Below are positions 25,101 through 34,975 of a DNA stretch of 64,000 bases, piece after piece. Below the pieces are notes generated by a model that made no database searches, was not told the origin of the DNA, and saw only the letters and a program-made list of their open reading frames with translations. The DNA comes from Schleiferiaceae bacterium. GTDB taxonomy: Bacteria; Bacteroidota; Bacteroidia; Flavobacteriales; Schleiferiaceae. The DNA lies in the NCBI GenBank assembly GCA_029254375.1, contig JAQWXR010000003.1, positions 1-64,000 on the forward strand, given 5' to 3'. The position numbers and the translations under genes were made by a program. The first letter of the stretch is position 1. Every line of letters starts with the position of its first letter.

Positions 25101-26399
25101 TTAGTAGCGACCGGCCATCAACGCTTCAATTTCATCTACCTCTTTTGGAATGGCCTTCGTCAAATTAATATGACCCTCCTTCGTGACGACAATGTCGTCT
25201 TCGATGCGAATTCCCAAGCCTTCTTCCGGGATATAAATACCAGGCTCGCAGGTGAATACCATCCCTTCTTCGATGGGCGAACCATCCCACAAACCATAAT
25301 CGTGTACATCAATACCCAAGTAGTGACTCGTCCCGTGCATGAAGTACTTTTTGTACGCCGGCCAGGCTGGATCTTGTGCATTTACCTCGGCGGCTGTTAT
25401 CAAGCCTAAGCCAATGAGTTCTTTGGTCATCAACTCCCCAACCTGCACATGGTACTCGGCCAAAATCGTTCCAGGACGTAGTAAGTCAATGGAGGCTTTC
25501 TCCACGCGAAGCACAGCCTCATAGACTTGTCGTTGGCGGGGGCTAAAGGTTCCGTTCACGGGGAAGCAGCGCGTCACATCGCAGGCGTAGTTGGCGTATT
25601 CTGCGCCTACATCAAATAGAACAAGATCGCCCGAGTGGCATTCTCGGTTGTTTTCGATGTAATGCAGAACACAGGCACTTGGGCCACTGCCTATAATTGG
25701 CGTATAGGCAAAGCCACGAGACCGTCGGCGCAAAAACTCATGGGTGAATTCTGCTTCTAACTCAAATTCAGTAACTCCTGGCTTTAGAAACTTTAGAACA
25801 CGATCATAGCCCGCTGCTGTGATGTCTGCCGCAATCTGCATGACCTCTACTTCTTCGGCGGTCTTAACCGCACGTAGGGCATTTAAAGCAGGCGCCGATC
25901 GTTTGTAACTATGGTGAGGAAAGGTCTCCTTGAGCACCTTATTCAATCGCATTGTTCTTGTTTCAACGGGATTGTTTCTACGTAAATGCTCTTCTGTAAC
26001 AAGGTATACATGTTCCGTTTGGCTCATGACTTCCTTGATGATGCGATCCCAATCTTGGAGCCAATGCACCGTTTTAATCCCGCTCACTTCGAATGCTTGA
26101 GAGGCATCCAGCTTGGCCCCTTCCCACACAGCGATATGTGCATTTGTCTCCGTCAAGAAAAGCATCTCGCGATGTTCCGGCTTGCGCGCATCTGGGAACA
26201 GTACGAGGATCGATTCTTCCTGATCCACACCGCTCAGCCAAAAAATATCTGAGGCTTGCTTAAATGGCAAGGTTCCATCGGCCCCGGTGGGGTAGAGGTC
26301 ATTCGAATGGAATACAGCCAATGAATTCGCGGACATCGTGGCGGTAAAGCGGGCACGATTCTGAGCGAAAATGGAAGATTTTAAAGGAAGGTATTTCAT
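25101..26399 (-). CDS. pepP: M24B family Xaa-Pro aminopeptidase
   Basis: The 432-aa enzyme removes an N-terminal residue before proline. The N-terminal aminopeptidase-P domain is followed by the pita-bread catalytic domain with the five metal ligands: LFDVGAEYANYACDVTR (two Asp), MHGTSHYLGIDVHD (His), CEPGIYIPEEG (Glu) and IRIEDDI (Glu). No signal peptide, so cytoplasmic. It is first in a run with the methyltransferase, SDR and aldehyde dehydrogenase genes, and has a TACCTTCG box 6 nt before its ATG. Confidence 0.92.
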   Translation of the reverse strand: MKYLPLKSSIFAQNRARFTATMSANSLAVFHSNDLYPTGADGTLPFKQASDIFWLSGVDQEESILVLFPDARKPEHREMLFLTETNAHIAVWEGAKLDASQAFEVSGIKTVHWLQDWDRIIKEVMSQTEHVYLVTEEHLRRNNPVETRTMRLNKVLKETFPHHSYKRSAPALNALRAVKTAEEVEVMQIAADITAAGYDRVLKFLKPGVTEFELEAEFTHEFLRRRSRGFAYTPIIGSGPSACVLHYIENNRECHSGDLVLFDVGAEYANYACDVTRCFPVNGTFSPRQRQVYEAVLRVEKASIDLLRPGTILAEYHVQVGELMTKELIGLGLITAAEVNAQDPAWPAYKKYFMHGTSHYLGIDVHDYGLWDGSPIEEGMVFTCEPGIYIPEEGLGIRIEDDIVVTKEGHINLTKAIPKEVDEIEALMAGRY

Positions 26400-26405
26400 A
26401 GTGAA

Positions 26406-26413
26406 CGAAGGTA
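26406..26413 (-). promoter_or_regulatory. -7 box TACCTTCG, 6 nt before pepP
   Basis: Minus-strand TAnnTTYG match directly upstream of ATG 26399; transcription would start at or within a few bases of the start codon. Confidence 0.5.
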
Positions 26414-26432
26414 ATCGCTTTTGTGTTTATCC

Positions 26433-26463
26433 TTTGCAGCGCGTCACTTGGGCTGTACTTTTG
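26433..26463 (+). promoter_or_regulatory. sdhCAB promoter: -33 TTTG and -7 TACTTTTG
   Basis: TTTG at 26433-26436 and TACTTTTG at 26456-26463 are 19 bp apart, the spacing of the Bacteroidota primary sigma factor promoter. The sdhC ATG is 25 nt further on. Confidence 0.75.
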
Positions 26464-26488
26464 TAACAACCTTGAATTTATCCCTTTT

Positions 26489-27166
26489 ATGGCGACCACA
26501 CGCGGACTCTTTGGATCTTCTCTTGCACGCAAATATTGGATGGCCCTGACGGGGCTCTTCCTGTGCAGCTTTTTGGTAATCCACTTGATAGGCAACCTCC
26601 CGTTGCTCATGGGTAATAAGGAGGCATTTAATGCCTATGCGCATTTTATGACAACCTTTCCTTTGATCAAGGCGGTAAGCTACTTGCTGTATGCGAGTAT
26701 TGTGATTCATTCCGTGGATGGCCTGATGCTCGCTAAGCAAAACATGGCGGCACGTCCAGCCAACTATGTGAAATACAACGGAGCAGCTAACGCAAATTGG
26801 TCTTCACGCAACATGGCCTTGTTGGGTACGTTCACCTTGCTTTTCCTCATCATTCACATGAAGAGCTTTTGGTACGAGATGCACTGGGGTTCTGTTCCAA
26901 TGATTACGGATGCAGAAGGTTCTACTTACAAAGATTTATACACGATTACGGTAGCTGCTTTTGAGCAAGTTTGGTACAGTCTTTTTTACGTCGTGGCGAT
27001 GATTTCATTGGGCTTCCACCTTTGGCACGGCTTCGCTAGCGCCTTTCAAACGATGGGCTGGTCTCACCCTCGATATACCCCATTGATTAAGGCCATTGGT
27101 TACGGTTTTGCGGTACTTATACCTGCCACGTTTGCCAGCATACCGCTGTATATCTTATTGACTTGA
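26489..27166 (+). CDS. sdhC: Succinate dehydrogenase cytochrome b subunit (type B)
   Basis: The start is ATG 26489 ([22 protein letters not shown]), since the longer ORF covers the promoter. The 225-aa membrane protein has about five TM helices with His residues suited to heme b binding ([34 protein letters not shown]). It anchors SdhAB and passes electrons to menaquinone. A single fused anchor subunit is the type B arrangement expected in Bacteroidota. First gene of sdhCAB. Confidence 0.93.
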   Translation: MATTRGLFGSSLARKYWMALTGLFLCSFLVIHLIGNLPLLMGNKEAFNAYAHFMTTFPLIKAVSYLLYASIVIHSVDGLMLAKQNMAARPANYVKYNGAANANWSSRNMALLGTFTLLFLIIHMKSFWYEMHWGSVPMITDAEGSTYKDLYTITVAAFEQVWYSLFYVVAMISLGFHLWHGFASAFQTMGWSHPRYTPLIKAIGYGFAVLIPATFASIPLYILLT

Positions 27167-27185
27167 TTTTTTAGCTCATTCTGCT

Positions 27186-29192
27186 ATGTCCACATTAGAC
27201 GCCCACATTCCCGAAGGTCCCATTGCGGAAAAATGGACCAAACACAAGGCTAAAATTCCATTGGTTAGCCCCGCCAACAAGCGCCAAATCGATGTGATTG
27301 TCGTGGGCACAGGCTTGGCCGGCAGTTCAGCCGCAGCATCCCTAGCTGAACTTGGATACAATGTGAAAGCTTTTTGCTTCCAAGATTCTCCACGACGGGC
27401 GCATTCTATTGCAGCGCAGGGTGGCATCAACGCCTCAAAGAATTATCAGAACGATGGAGACTCTACGTTCCGTCTTTTTTATGATACCATCAAGGGAGGC
27501 GACTATCGCAGCCGCGAAGCGAATGTGCATCGCCTAGCTGAAGTTTCCGCAAGCATTATTGACCAATGTGTGGCCCAAGGAGTTCCTTTTGCACGCGATT
27601 ATGGCGGTCAATTGGACAACCGCTCATTTGGAGGGGTTCAGGTCAGTCGCACGTTTTACGCCAAAGGGCAAACCGGTCAGCAGCTTCTTTTAGGTGCTTA
27701 CTCCGCCCTATCTCGTCAAGTCGCTAAAGGCCGTGTACAAATGTATGCGCGCCATGAAATGGTCGAATTGGTTGTAGTGGACGGAAAGGCACGGGGCATT
27801 ATTGCTCGCGACCTCGTTTCCGGTGAACTCGAGCGTCACTCGGCGCATGCCGTTCTACTTTGCACCGGCGGCTATGGCAACGTATTTTACCTCAGCACCA
27901 ATGCGATGGGTTCCAACGTCACTGCGGCATGGAAAGCCCACCGAAAGGGAGCCTACATTGCAAATCCTTGTTTCACTCAGATTCACCCCACATGTATTCC
28001 TGTGAGCGGAACCTTCCAGTCCAAGCTGACCTTGATGTCCGAGTCCCTTCGAAATGATGGACGTATTTGGGTTCCGAAGAAAAAAGAAGATGCCGAAGCG
28101 ATACGCGCAGGTAAACTTCAGCCAGTTCAACTAGCCGAAGAAGACCGAGATTATTATTTGGAGCGTCGTTATCCGGCCTTCGGTAACCTTGTTCCTCGAG
28201 ACGTGGCCTCACGAGCTGCAAAAGAGCGCTGCGACGCCGGCTTCGGGGTAAATAAAACGGGGGAAGCGGTGTATCTCGACTTTGCATCGGCCATTGAACG
28301 CTACGGAAAAGAAGCCGCGCACGTTCAAGGCATACACCATCCAAGCGATGAAAAAGTTCGTGAACTTGGCGAAGCCATTGTAGAAAGCAAGTACGGCAAC
28401 CTCTTCCAGATGTATGAAAAGATTACTGCCCAGAATCCCTACAAAACGCCCATGATGATTTACCCTGCGGTACACTATACCATGGGGGGCGTCTGGGTGG
28501 ATTATAACTTGATGACCACGGTTCCTGGCTTGTTTGCCTTGGGTGAAGCCAACTTCTCCGATCACGGGGCGAATCGTCTAGGTGCTTCCGCCTTGATGCA
28601 AGGTCTAGCGGATGGCTACTTTGTGGCTCCATACACGGTAGGAACATATTTGGCGGATGATATTCGGACTGGAAAGATTTCTACCGAATTACCTGAGTTC
28701 GCCGAAGCAGAAACTACCGCGCGCCAACGCATGGAAGGATTCCTCAGCAATGCAGGGAACACTCCCGTAGAAGTTTTCCATCGCGAACTAGGAAAAATCA
28801 TGTGGGACCAATGTGGCATGGCCCGCAACAAGGAAGGCCTAGAAAAAGCCATCCAAGACATTCGCAGCTTGCGTGAGCGATTCTACAAGGAAGTGAAGGT
28901 GCCCGGAAAGATGCATGAGATGAACCCAGAATTAGATAAAGCTGGCCGCGTAGCCGACTTCCTCGAGCTGGGCGAATTGATGTGTTTAGATGCCTTGAGT
29001 CGTGAAGAATCTTGTGGAGGTCATTTCCGTGAGGAATACCAGAGCGAGGAGGGTGAAGCCGTTCGTCGTGACGATGAATTCGCTTACGTCTCCGCATGGG
29101 AATTTGCCGATCAGGATCCCGGAAAAGCAAAACTTCACAAAGAACAACTGGTCTTTGAAAATGTTAAACTGATTACACGCTCCTACAAATGA
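27186..29192 (+). CDS. sdhA: Succinate dehydrogenase flavoprotein subunit
   Basis: The 668-aa FAD subunit oxidises succinate to fumarate. It has the dinucleotide fold [21 protein letters not shown], the FAD-linking region [14 protein letters not shown], and [20 protein letters not shown] and [21 protein letters not shown] of the catalytic core. Length fits type B enzymes. It lies 19 nt after sdhC and overlaps sdhB by 4 nt (ATGA). Confidence 0.97.
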   Translation: MSTLDAHIPEGPIAEKWTKHKAKIPLVSPANKRQIDVIVVGTGLAGSSAAASLAELGYNVKAFCFQDSPRRAHSIAAQGGINASKNYQNDGDSTFRLFYDTIKGGDYRSREANVHRLAEVSASIIDQCVAQGVPFARDYGGQLDNRSFGGVQVSRTFYAKGQTGQQLLLGAYSALSRQVAKGRVQMYARHEMVELVVVDGKARGIIARDLVSGELERHSAHAVLLCTGGYGNVFYLSTNAMGSNVTAAWKAHRKGAYIANPCFTQIHPTCIPVSGTFQSKLTLMSESLRNDGRIWVPKKKEDAEAIRAGKLQPVQLAEEDRDYYLERRYPAFGNLVPRDVASRAAKERCDAGFGVNKTGEAVYLDFASAIERYGKEAAHVQGIHHPSDEKVRELGEAIVESKYGNLFQMYEKITAQNPYKTPMMIYPAVHYTMGGVWVDYNLMTTVPGLFALGEANFSDHGANRLGASALMQGLADGYFVAPYTVGTYLADDIRTGKISTELPEFAEAETTARQRMEGFLSNAGNTPVEVFHRELGKIMWDQCGMARNKEGLEKAIQDIRSLRERFYKEVKVPGKMHEMNPELDKAGRVADFLELGELMCLDALSREESCGGHFREEYQSEEGEAVRRDDEFAYVSAWEFADQDPGKAKLHKEQLVFENVKLITRSYK

Positions 29193-29938
29193 AATTTACC
29201 CTCAACGTTTGGCGCCAAAACGGTCCTCAAGACAAGGGCCGCATGGAAACCTACCAGGTGGATCAGGTCAGCGACGATATGTCTTTCTTGGAAATGATTG
29301 ATGTGCTCAACGAGCAGTTGATTGGCCAAGGGGTGGACCCAGTTGTTTTTGACCATGATTGCCGTGAAGGAATTTGTGGAATGTGTTCCATGTTTATTAA
29401 TGGAGAAGCGCATGGCCCAGGTCGTGGCGTCACTACCTGCCAATTGCATATGCGCGAGTTCAAGGATGGGGATGAAATCACCATCGAACCTTTCCGCGCT
29501 AAGGCTTTCCCTGTCATAAAAGATTTGATGGTGGATCGCAGCGCATTTGACCGAATCATCCAAGCTGGTGGCTATGTGTCCGTTAACACCTCGGGCAACC
29601 TGCCTGATGCCAACGCGACGCTCATTGAAAAGCCCCATGCGGATGCAGCCTTTGACGCAGCGACGTGTATAGGATGCGGCGCTTGCGTGGCCACATGTAA
29701 AAACGCTTCGGCAATGCTCTTTACTTCGGCCAAGGTCAGCCAGTTTGCTCTCCTTCCCCAGGGCCAAGTGGAAGCCAAGGAACGCGTGCTCCACATGGTA
29801 AACCAAATGGATTTAGAAGGATTTGGCAACTGTACGAACACCGGTGCATGTGAGGTAGAATGCCCCAAAGGCATCTCCATCGAGAACATTGCGCGCATGA
29901 ACCGCGAATTCCTTTCTGCATCTATTACATCCAAGTAA
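29189..29938 (+). CDS. sdhB: Succinate dehydrogenase iron-sulfur subunit
   Basis: The 249-aa protein carries three Fe-S cluster motifs: the [2Fe-2S] site CREGICGMC, the first ferredoxin-like group [12 protein letters not shown] and the second [12 protein letters not shown]. It carries electrons from FAD to the cytochrome b subunit. Its ATG overlaps the sdhA stop. Third gene of the operon; no terminator is seen before the lipoprotein gene 17 nt downstream. Confidence 0.97.
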   Translation: MKFTLNVWRQNGPQDKGRMETYQVDQVSDDMSFLEMIDVLNEQLIGQGVDPVVFDHDCREGICGMCSMFINGEAHGPGRGVTTCQLHMREFKDGDEITIEPFRAKAFPVIKDLMVDRSAFDRIIQAGGYVSVNTSGNLPDANATLIEKPHADAAFDAATCIGCGACVATCKNASAMLFTSAKVSQFALLPQGQVEAKERVLHMVNQMDLEGFGNCTNTGACEVECPKGISIENIARMNREFLSASITSK

Positions 29939-29943
29939 TTGAC

Positions 29944-29951
29944 TACCTTTC
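29944..29951 (+). promoter_or_regulatory. -7-like box TACCTTTC, 4 nt before a lipoprotein gene
   Basis: TACCTTTC differs from TAnnTTTG only at the last base and ends 4 nt before ATG 29956. It may be a weak leaderless promoter behind sdhB. Confidence 0.35.
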
Positions 29952-29955
29952 CCTT

Positions 29956-30444
29956 ATGAAAAAGATTCTCGCGGCAGGACTAGTGCTAGTAGCACTGGCC
30001 GCCTGTAAAAAAGATCCCACCTTATCTGATCGACTTGAGGGCACTTGGTTGGTCAATGACATCGTTGCCTCGGGCCAACTAGCCTTTGGTGGCCAAAACA
30101 TCCCTTTGGTGGCGAATGATAAAGACATTGCTGCAACGTCTTTATTTACCATGATTCAAGAGCCAAACTCCGTGAATTATGCTGTAGATGCCACCTTAAG
30201 TGTGTCTGCTGGTACCACGTTGGATGTGCCTTGGGCCCAAAGCGGCACAGGCACCTGGATGACCATCGATGGCGGTGGTGTGGCTCCTGACTCGGTGCAT
30301 CTAATTGGCAACGATGGGACCGTCACCAAGTATGAAGTCTTAAGCCTCTTGGATGCGAGTGTTCGTATGCGTACCAAACAGATCGTAGATTTTCAAGGCC
30401 AAGGCGTCGATATGACGATTGAATTCGGCTTCGCCAAGCAGTAA
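29956..30444 (+). CDS. Lipocalin-like lipoprotein, copy 1
   Basis: True start is ATG 29956 (MKKILAAGLVLVALAAC), a lipoprotein signal peptide with lipobox LAAC, Cys at residue 17. The 162-aa protein then has DRLEGTWLVNDIV, the lipocalin-like opening seen in many Bacteroidota lipoproteins, and a run of beta strands. It is a paralogue of the next gene (shared pattern: LxGxW, GxW.. DGGG.APDSV/I, YEVLS/FEVLS, EFGF/EYGF endings). Ligand and role unknown. Confidence 0.8.
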   Translation: MKKILAAGLVLVALAACKKDPTLSDRLEGTWLVNDIVASGQLAFGGQNIPLVANDKDIAATSLFTMIQEPNSVNYAVDATLSVSAGTTLDVPWAQSGTGTWMTIDGGGVAPDSVHLIGNDGTVTKYEVLSLLDASVRMRTKQIVDFQGQGVDMTIEFGFAKQ

Positions 30445-30467
30445 AACGTACCTCTTACAATGTTCTA

Positions 30468-30490
30468 ACGGCGTGCCAGTGGCACGCCGT
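30468..30490 (+). terminator. Hairpin between the two lipoprotein genes
   Basis: ACGGCGTGCC-AGT-GGCACGCCGT is a perfect 10-bp stem with a 3-nt loop. The following T-run is short (TTGCATTT), so termination may be partial. Confidence 0.65.
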
Positions 30491-30537
30491 TTGCATTTGA
30501 GCCTGTGTTAATTCGATTAAACCCTCAACCTCATCCC

Positions 30538-31038
30538 ATGAAAAAACTCCTTTCTATTTTGGGCCTCGCTGCTTTGGCCATCTCCTGCGTTAAAGCGCCT
30601 TCTTTGGAAGAAGAATTAGCCGGCATGTGGAATTTGAATGATATCTCAATCACCGGCTCCATGAACATTGCTGGGCAAAGCCTCTCCTTCACTGGACAAG
30701 ACTCATTAATTCGTGCCAACAATATTCTAGAACTGACCTATGTCGAAGACATGGAAAACACATTCACGTGGAACCAAGATGTTCGCATCACCCTTAACAT
30801 GATGGGTCAAATGTTTGGTTCCGACATCCAAGACAACCTATCTGGCACATGGTACGCAGTGGACGGTGGCGGCGCAACCCCAGACTCTATCTATATGACA
30901 GCCAACGGTGAAACGCTAGGATTTGAAGTGCTTTCATTCTTGGAGACGACCTTGAGATTCCGTAATCAAACCTCCGAAGTTGATCCCACCTTTGGTGAAA
31001 CTCTGATGACCACAGAGTACGGCTTCGACAAGCTTTAA
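30538..31038 (+). CDS. Lipocalin-like lipoprotein, copy 2
   Basis: Start is ATG 30538 (MKKLLSILGLAALAISC), lipobox AISC, Cys at residue 17. The 166-aa protein follows the same plan as the previous gene: ELAGMWNLNDI after the lipobox, a beta-rich body, GTWYAVDGGGATPDSI, FEVLSFLETTLRFRNQ and EYGFDKL at the end. The pair looks like a tandem duplication that has diverged. Function unknown; outer-membrane lipoprotein by signal. Confidence 0.8.
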   Translation: MKKLLSILGLAALAISCVKAPSLEEELAGMWNLNDISITGSMNIAGQSLSFTGQDSLIRANNILELTYVEDMENTFTWNQDVRITLNMMGQMFGSDIQDNLSGTWYAVDGGGATPDSIYMTANGETLGFEVLSFLETTLRFRNQTSEVDPTFGETLMTTEYGFDKL

Positions 31039-31062
31039 GCGACGTTTTAACACTCACTAAGG

Positions 31063-31096
31063 AACCCGCTCGGCGAAAGCCAGCGGGTTTTTTCTT
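31063..31096. terminator. Rho-independent terminator between copy 2 lipoprotein and thiL
   Basis: AACCCGCT and AGCGGGTT form an 8-bp stem around an 11-nt loop, followed by a run of T. Located between convergent genes. Confidence 0.8.
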
Positions 31097-32145
31097 TATA
31101 ATTCGCCTTGAAATGCCGTCCAACCTTGAGCTTCCAGCGGAATGCTTTGGCCCGCGTTGGTAAGCATCTGGAAAACCTTGTCTTGGGTCATGTGTCCAAT
31201 GGGCGTCAGGCTCGGATTGCCTTTAATCTTATCCCAATCGGCAATCGGAATGGTAAATAAGATCTCATAATCCTCCCCTCCATTGAGCACCGCTGTAATG
31301 GGGTTGATGCCAAATTCTTCCGCCAAATGCATCATTTGAGGGTCCATTGGAATCTTGTCTTCATAAATCGTACAGCCCAAGCCACTCTGGGTGCCAAGGT
31401 GTAAAATTTCCGAACTCAGACCATCCGAAACATCCATCATGCTTGTTGGCGTCACCCCCAAATCCTTCAGAAGTGGTCTTAGATCTTTACGGGCTTCGGG
31501 TTTGAGTTGGCGCTCCAATACATACTCATGGCCCTGTAGTTCTGGTTGTAAATTGGGATTAGCTTGATACGCCGCTTTTTCGCGCTCAAGCACTTGAAGC
31601 CCCATGTAGGCCGCACCCAAATCTCCCGTCACGACCAGCAAATCGCCAGCCTGTGCGCCGTCCCGACGGACTGCCGTCCCTTTGGGTACATGCCCCACGG
31701 CCGTCACACTTAAAATCAAGCCCGATTGGCTCGACGTTGTGTCTCCACCAACTAAATCCACCCCATACCTGGAGCAAGCTAGGAGCATTCCGGCGTAAAT
31801 TTCTTCGAGTGCCTCGACGGGAAATCGATTACTTACCGCCATGCCGATCAACAATTGACTAGGTATTCCATTCATCGCATAGATGTCTGAGAAGTTCACC
31901 ACAGCCGCCTTGTAGCCCAAATGCTTCAAGGGGACATAGCCCAAGTCAAAATGCACTCCTTCAACCAGTAAATCCTTGGATACCAGCACTTCGGAATCTT
32001 CAAAATCGAGAATTGCCGCATCATCTCCCACCCCTTTTTTGGTGCTGGGGGCCTTGATTTCAATGGCCGCTGTTAAACGATCAATCAAGGCAAATTCACC
32101 GAGATCAGACAATGGTGTTCTTTGGGGGGAGGGAGAATCAAGCAT
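31096..32145 (-). CDS. thiL: Thiamine-monophosphate kinase
   Basis: The 349-aa ATP-dependent kinase makes thiamine diphosphate from thiamine monophosphate. It has GVGDDAAIL (Mg-ATP binding), SKDLLVEGVHFDL, NFSDIYAMNG, LVGGDTT, VTAVGHVPKG and MMDVSDGLSSEI, the expected motif order of ThiL. No other thiamine genes are adjacent. It is divergent from gdhA with a 41-nt gap. Confidence 0.95.
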   Translation of the reverse strand: MLDSPSPQRTPLSDLGEFALIDRLTAAIEIKAPSTKKGVGDDAAILDFEDSEVLVSKDLLVEGVHFDLGYVPLKHLGYKAAVVNFSDIYAMNGIPSQLLIGMAVSNRFPVEALEEIYAGMLLACSRYGVDLVGGDTTSSQSGLILSVTAVGHVPKGTAVRRDGAQAGDLLVVTGDLGAAYMGLQVLEREKAAYQANPNLQPELQGHEYVLERQLKPEARKDLRPLLKDLGVTPTSMMDVSDGLSSEILHLGTQSGLGCTIYEDKIPMDPQMMHLAEEFGINPITAVLNGGEDYEILFTIPIADWDKIKGNPSLTPIGHMTQDKVFQMLTNAGQSIPLEAQGWTAFQGEL

Positions 32146-32153
32146 GACGCTAA

Positions 32154-33542
<1,389 letters not shown>

Positions 33543-33561
33543 TTCAACCCCTTTTGAATGC

Positions 33562-33595
33562 AAAAGGCCGCCCCGAAAGGAGCGGCCTTTTTTGT
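33562..33595 (+). terminator. Rho-independent terminator after gdhA
   Basis: AAAGGCCGC and GCGGCCTTT pair around CCCGAAAGGA (which can extend the structure), followed by TTTT. Confidence 0.85.
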
Positions 33596-33610
33596 TCAAG
33601 GGGAAAAGGA

Positions 33611-33642
33611 CCGAAGGGCCGAAGGGCTGAAGGGCCGAAGGG
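33611..33642. repeat. Tandem 8-bp repeat CYGAAGGG x4
   Basis: Four head-to-tail copies: CCGAAGGG, CCGAAGGG, CTGAAGGG, CCGAAGGG. The same unit in the form TTGAAGGG recurs three times at 63322-63345. Both arrays sit at or just after the 3' end of a plus-strand gene. Confidence 0.8.
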
Positions 33643-33701
33643 CGCTGTACGTTGGTCAAATCAAGGGAAAGTTCCGGCGCGCGGCGAAGGTCCGCCAGCC
33701 A

Positions 33702-33734
33702 GTTTAAGGGTAAAAGAGATTAAGCGTTTAAGGG
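33702..33734. repeat. Pair of GTTTAAGGG repeats
   Basis: GTTTAAGGG at 33702-33710 and 33726-33734. The bridging AAGGGTAAAAG also occurs on the opposite strand after rnr, in the 37377-37396 region. Confidence 0.5.
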
Positions 33735-33791
33735 ACAGGGCCTCGCATTCCCCAACTAACGAACAAACAGAGCTCGGGCGAAGTCCTCGCT

Positions 33792-34856
33792 CTAATTCAA
33801 ATCCCAACCCAAGATCAAGGAGGATACATACACGTCTGGGGCCACAATGTCCAAGCCCGGGTTGAATAACGGGGTTACCGATTGACGGGCGGTAAGGTGG
33901 AATTTTTTAAAGCCAACACGGAATTGAACTCCGGCAGTTAGGGGGTTGGTATAATAGCGGGAGCGGACGCGTTCGCGGGTCCAACCATTGTTGCTGTCCA
34001 TGTACTGGAGGGTGCGGGTGGGTGAGCCAAGGCGGATGCCCCCGTAGACACCGGCGGCGGCGCTGAGGCCTTTTTGGCCCGTTCGGCTGCCATTGAGGTA
34101 GAACCAAAGGGGAACCGTGAGGTAGCTAGTGGAAAGCGAACTGTTTCGGAAAGTGATGGAAGGGTTCTCCACCAGGTAGATGCCGTTCAGGTTGGGAATG
34201 AGATCAGTGGTCAAGTAGGCGTGCGTGCCAAAGTCCACGTTATAAAAGTCCAAAGTCAAGCCGGAGCGCAGCCACAAGGGAGAACGCCCCAAACGACGCT
34301 GATGGAAGAATAAATCCCAAGAGATGACGCCGACGCCGCCTGTTTCGGGGAGCCAATCAGAGGGCACAAAGTCCTGGTTGAGGTCCAGGGTGGTCAGGGC
34401 AGCAACGCCAATGTTCAGGCCGCTTCCGGTAAAATTTCGCTTGCGTTTTTTCCATTTGCCCTTGGTGTCGTTTTTGGGTTCGCCGACTTCTTCGATCCAT
34501 TCGGACTGGGCTTTGTTGGCTTCGTGCACTGCGGCATAGGCGCTGGCGATGTCTTCTTCGGGTTCGACGGAGGCTTCTTCGCCGTCTTCAACCCACAACT
34601 GGTCGCCTGCTTTCACTGTGTAGCGCATTAAGTCCGATTGAAAATTCTCCTTGAGGTCGAATTCCCAGGCTTGGGCACTGTCTTTGGTGATGGCGCCAGC
34701 TTCGAGGGCTTCGTTCACGATGTCTAAACGTGCCTGGTACATGACGTAGGCGTTTTCAATGTTGGTGAAGAGGCTCACTTTCGTTTCGTCATCATTAGAC
34801 TGGGCGAAGCTGGTGAATGCCAAAAAGAAGGATACGAGGGTAACTAGTCGTTTCAT
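33792..34856 (-). CDS. Outer-membrane beta-barrel protein with N-terminal helical region
   Basis: Start is ATG 34856 (MKRLVTLVSFFLAFTSFAQ), a signal peptide. The 354-aa protein has a charged, helical N-terminal third (about residues 20-125) and a C-terminal half of alternating aromatic strands, ending in YVSSLILGWDLN as expected for a porin-like barrel. The middle KGKWKKRKRNF is a basic linker. No named family recognised. It is convergent with gdhA and divergent from rnr. Confidence 0.75.
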   Translation of the reverse strand: MKRLVTLVSFFLAFTSFAQSNDDETKVSLFTNIENAYVMYQARLDIVNEALEAGAITKDSAQAWEFDLKENFQSDLMRYTVKAGDQLWVEDGEEASVEPEEDIASAYAAVHEANKAQSEWIEEVGEPKNDTKGKWKKRKRNFTGSGLNIGVAALTTLDLNQDFVPSDWLPETGGVGVISWDLFFHQRRLGRSPLWLRSGLTLDFYNVDFGTHAYLTTDLIPNLNGIYLVENPSITFRNSSLSTSYLTVPLWFYLNGSRTGQKGLSAAAGVYGGIRLGSPTRTLQYMDSNNGWTRERVRSRYYTNPLTAGVQFRVGFKKFHLTARQSVTPLFNPGLDIVAPDVYVSSLILGWDLN

Positions 34857-34861
34857 GGTCT

Positions 34862-34869
34862 CAAAGATG
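34862..34869 (-). promoter_or_regulatory. -7-like box CATCTTTG, 5 nt before the beta-barrel gene
   Basis: One mismatch to TAnnTTTG on the minus strand, ending 5 nt before ATG 34856. Confidence 0.35.
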
Positions 34870-34975
34870 CGTGGTAAAATAGTTCTAAGCATTCTCCACA
34901 TACAACTTCGGTGCCATTGTTAACTTGCCTGTCACATTTTGCGCTTGAAAAAGGCCGACCTTTGGCCTATCAAAT

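Noticed and set aside
33611-33642. CRISPR array
   Set aside because: Repeats are 8 bp without spacers; no CRISPR array or cas gene was seen anywhere in the window.
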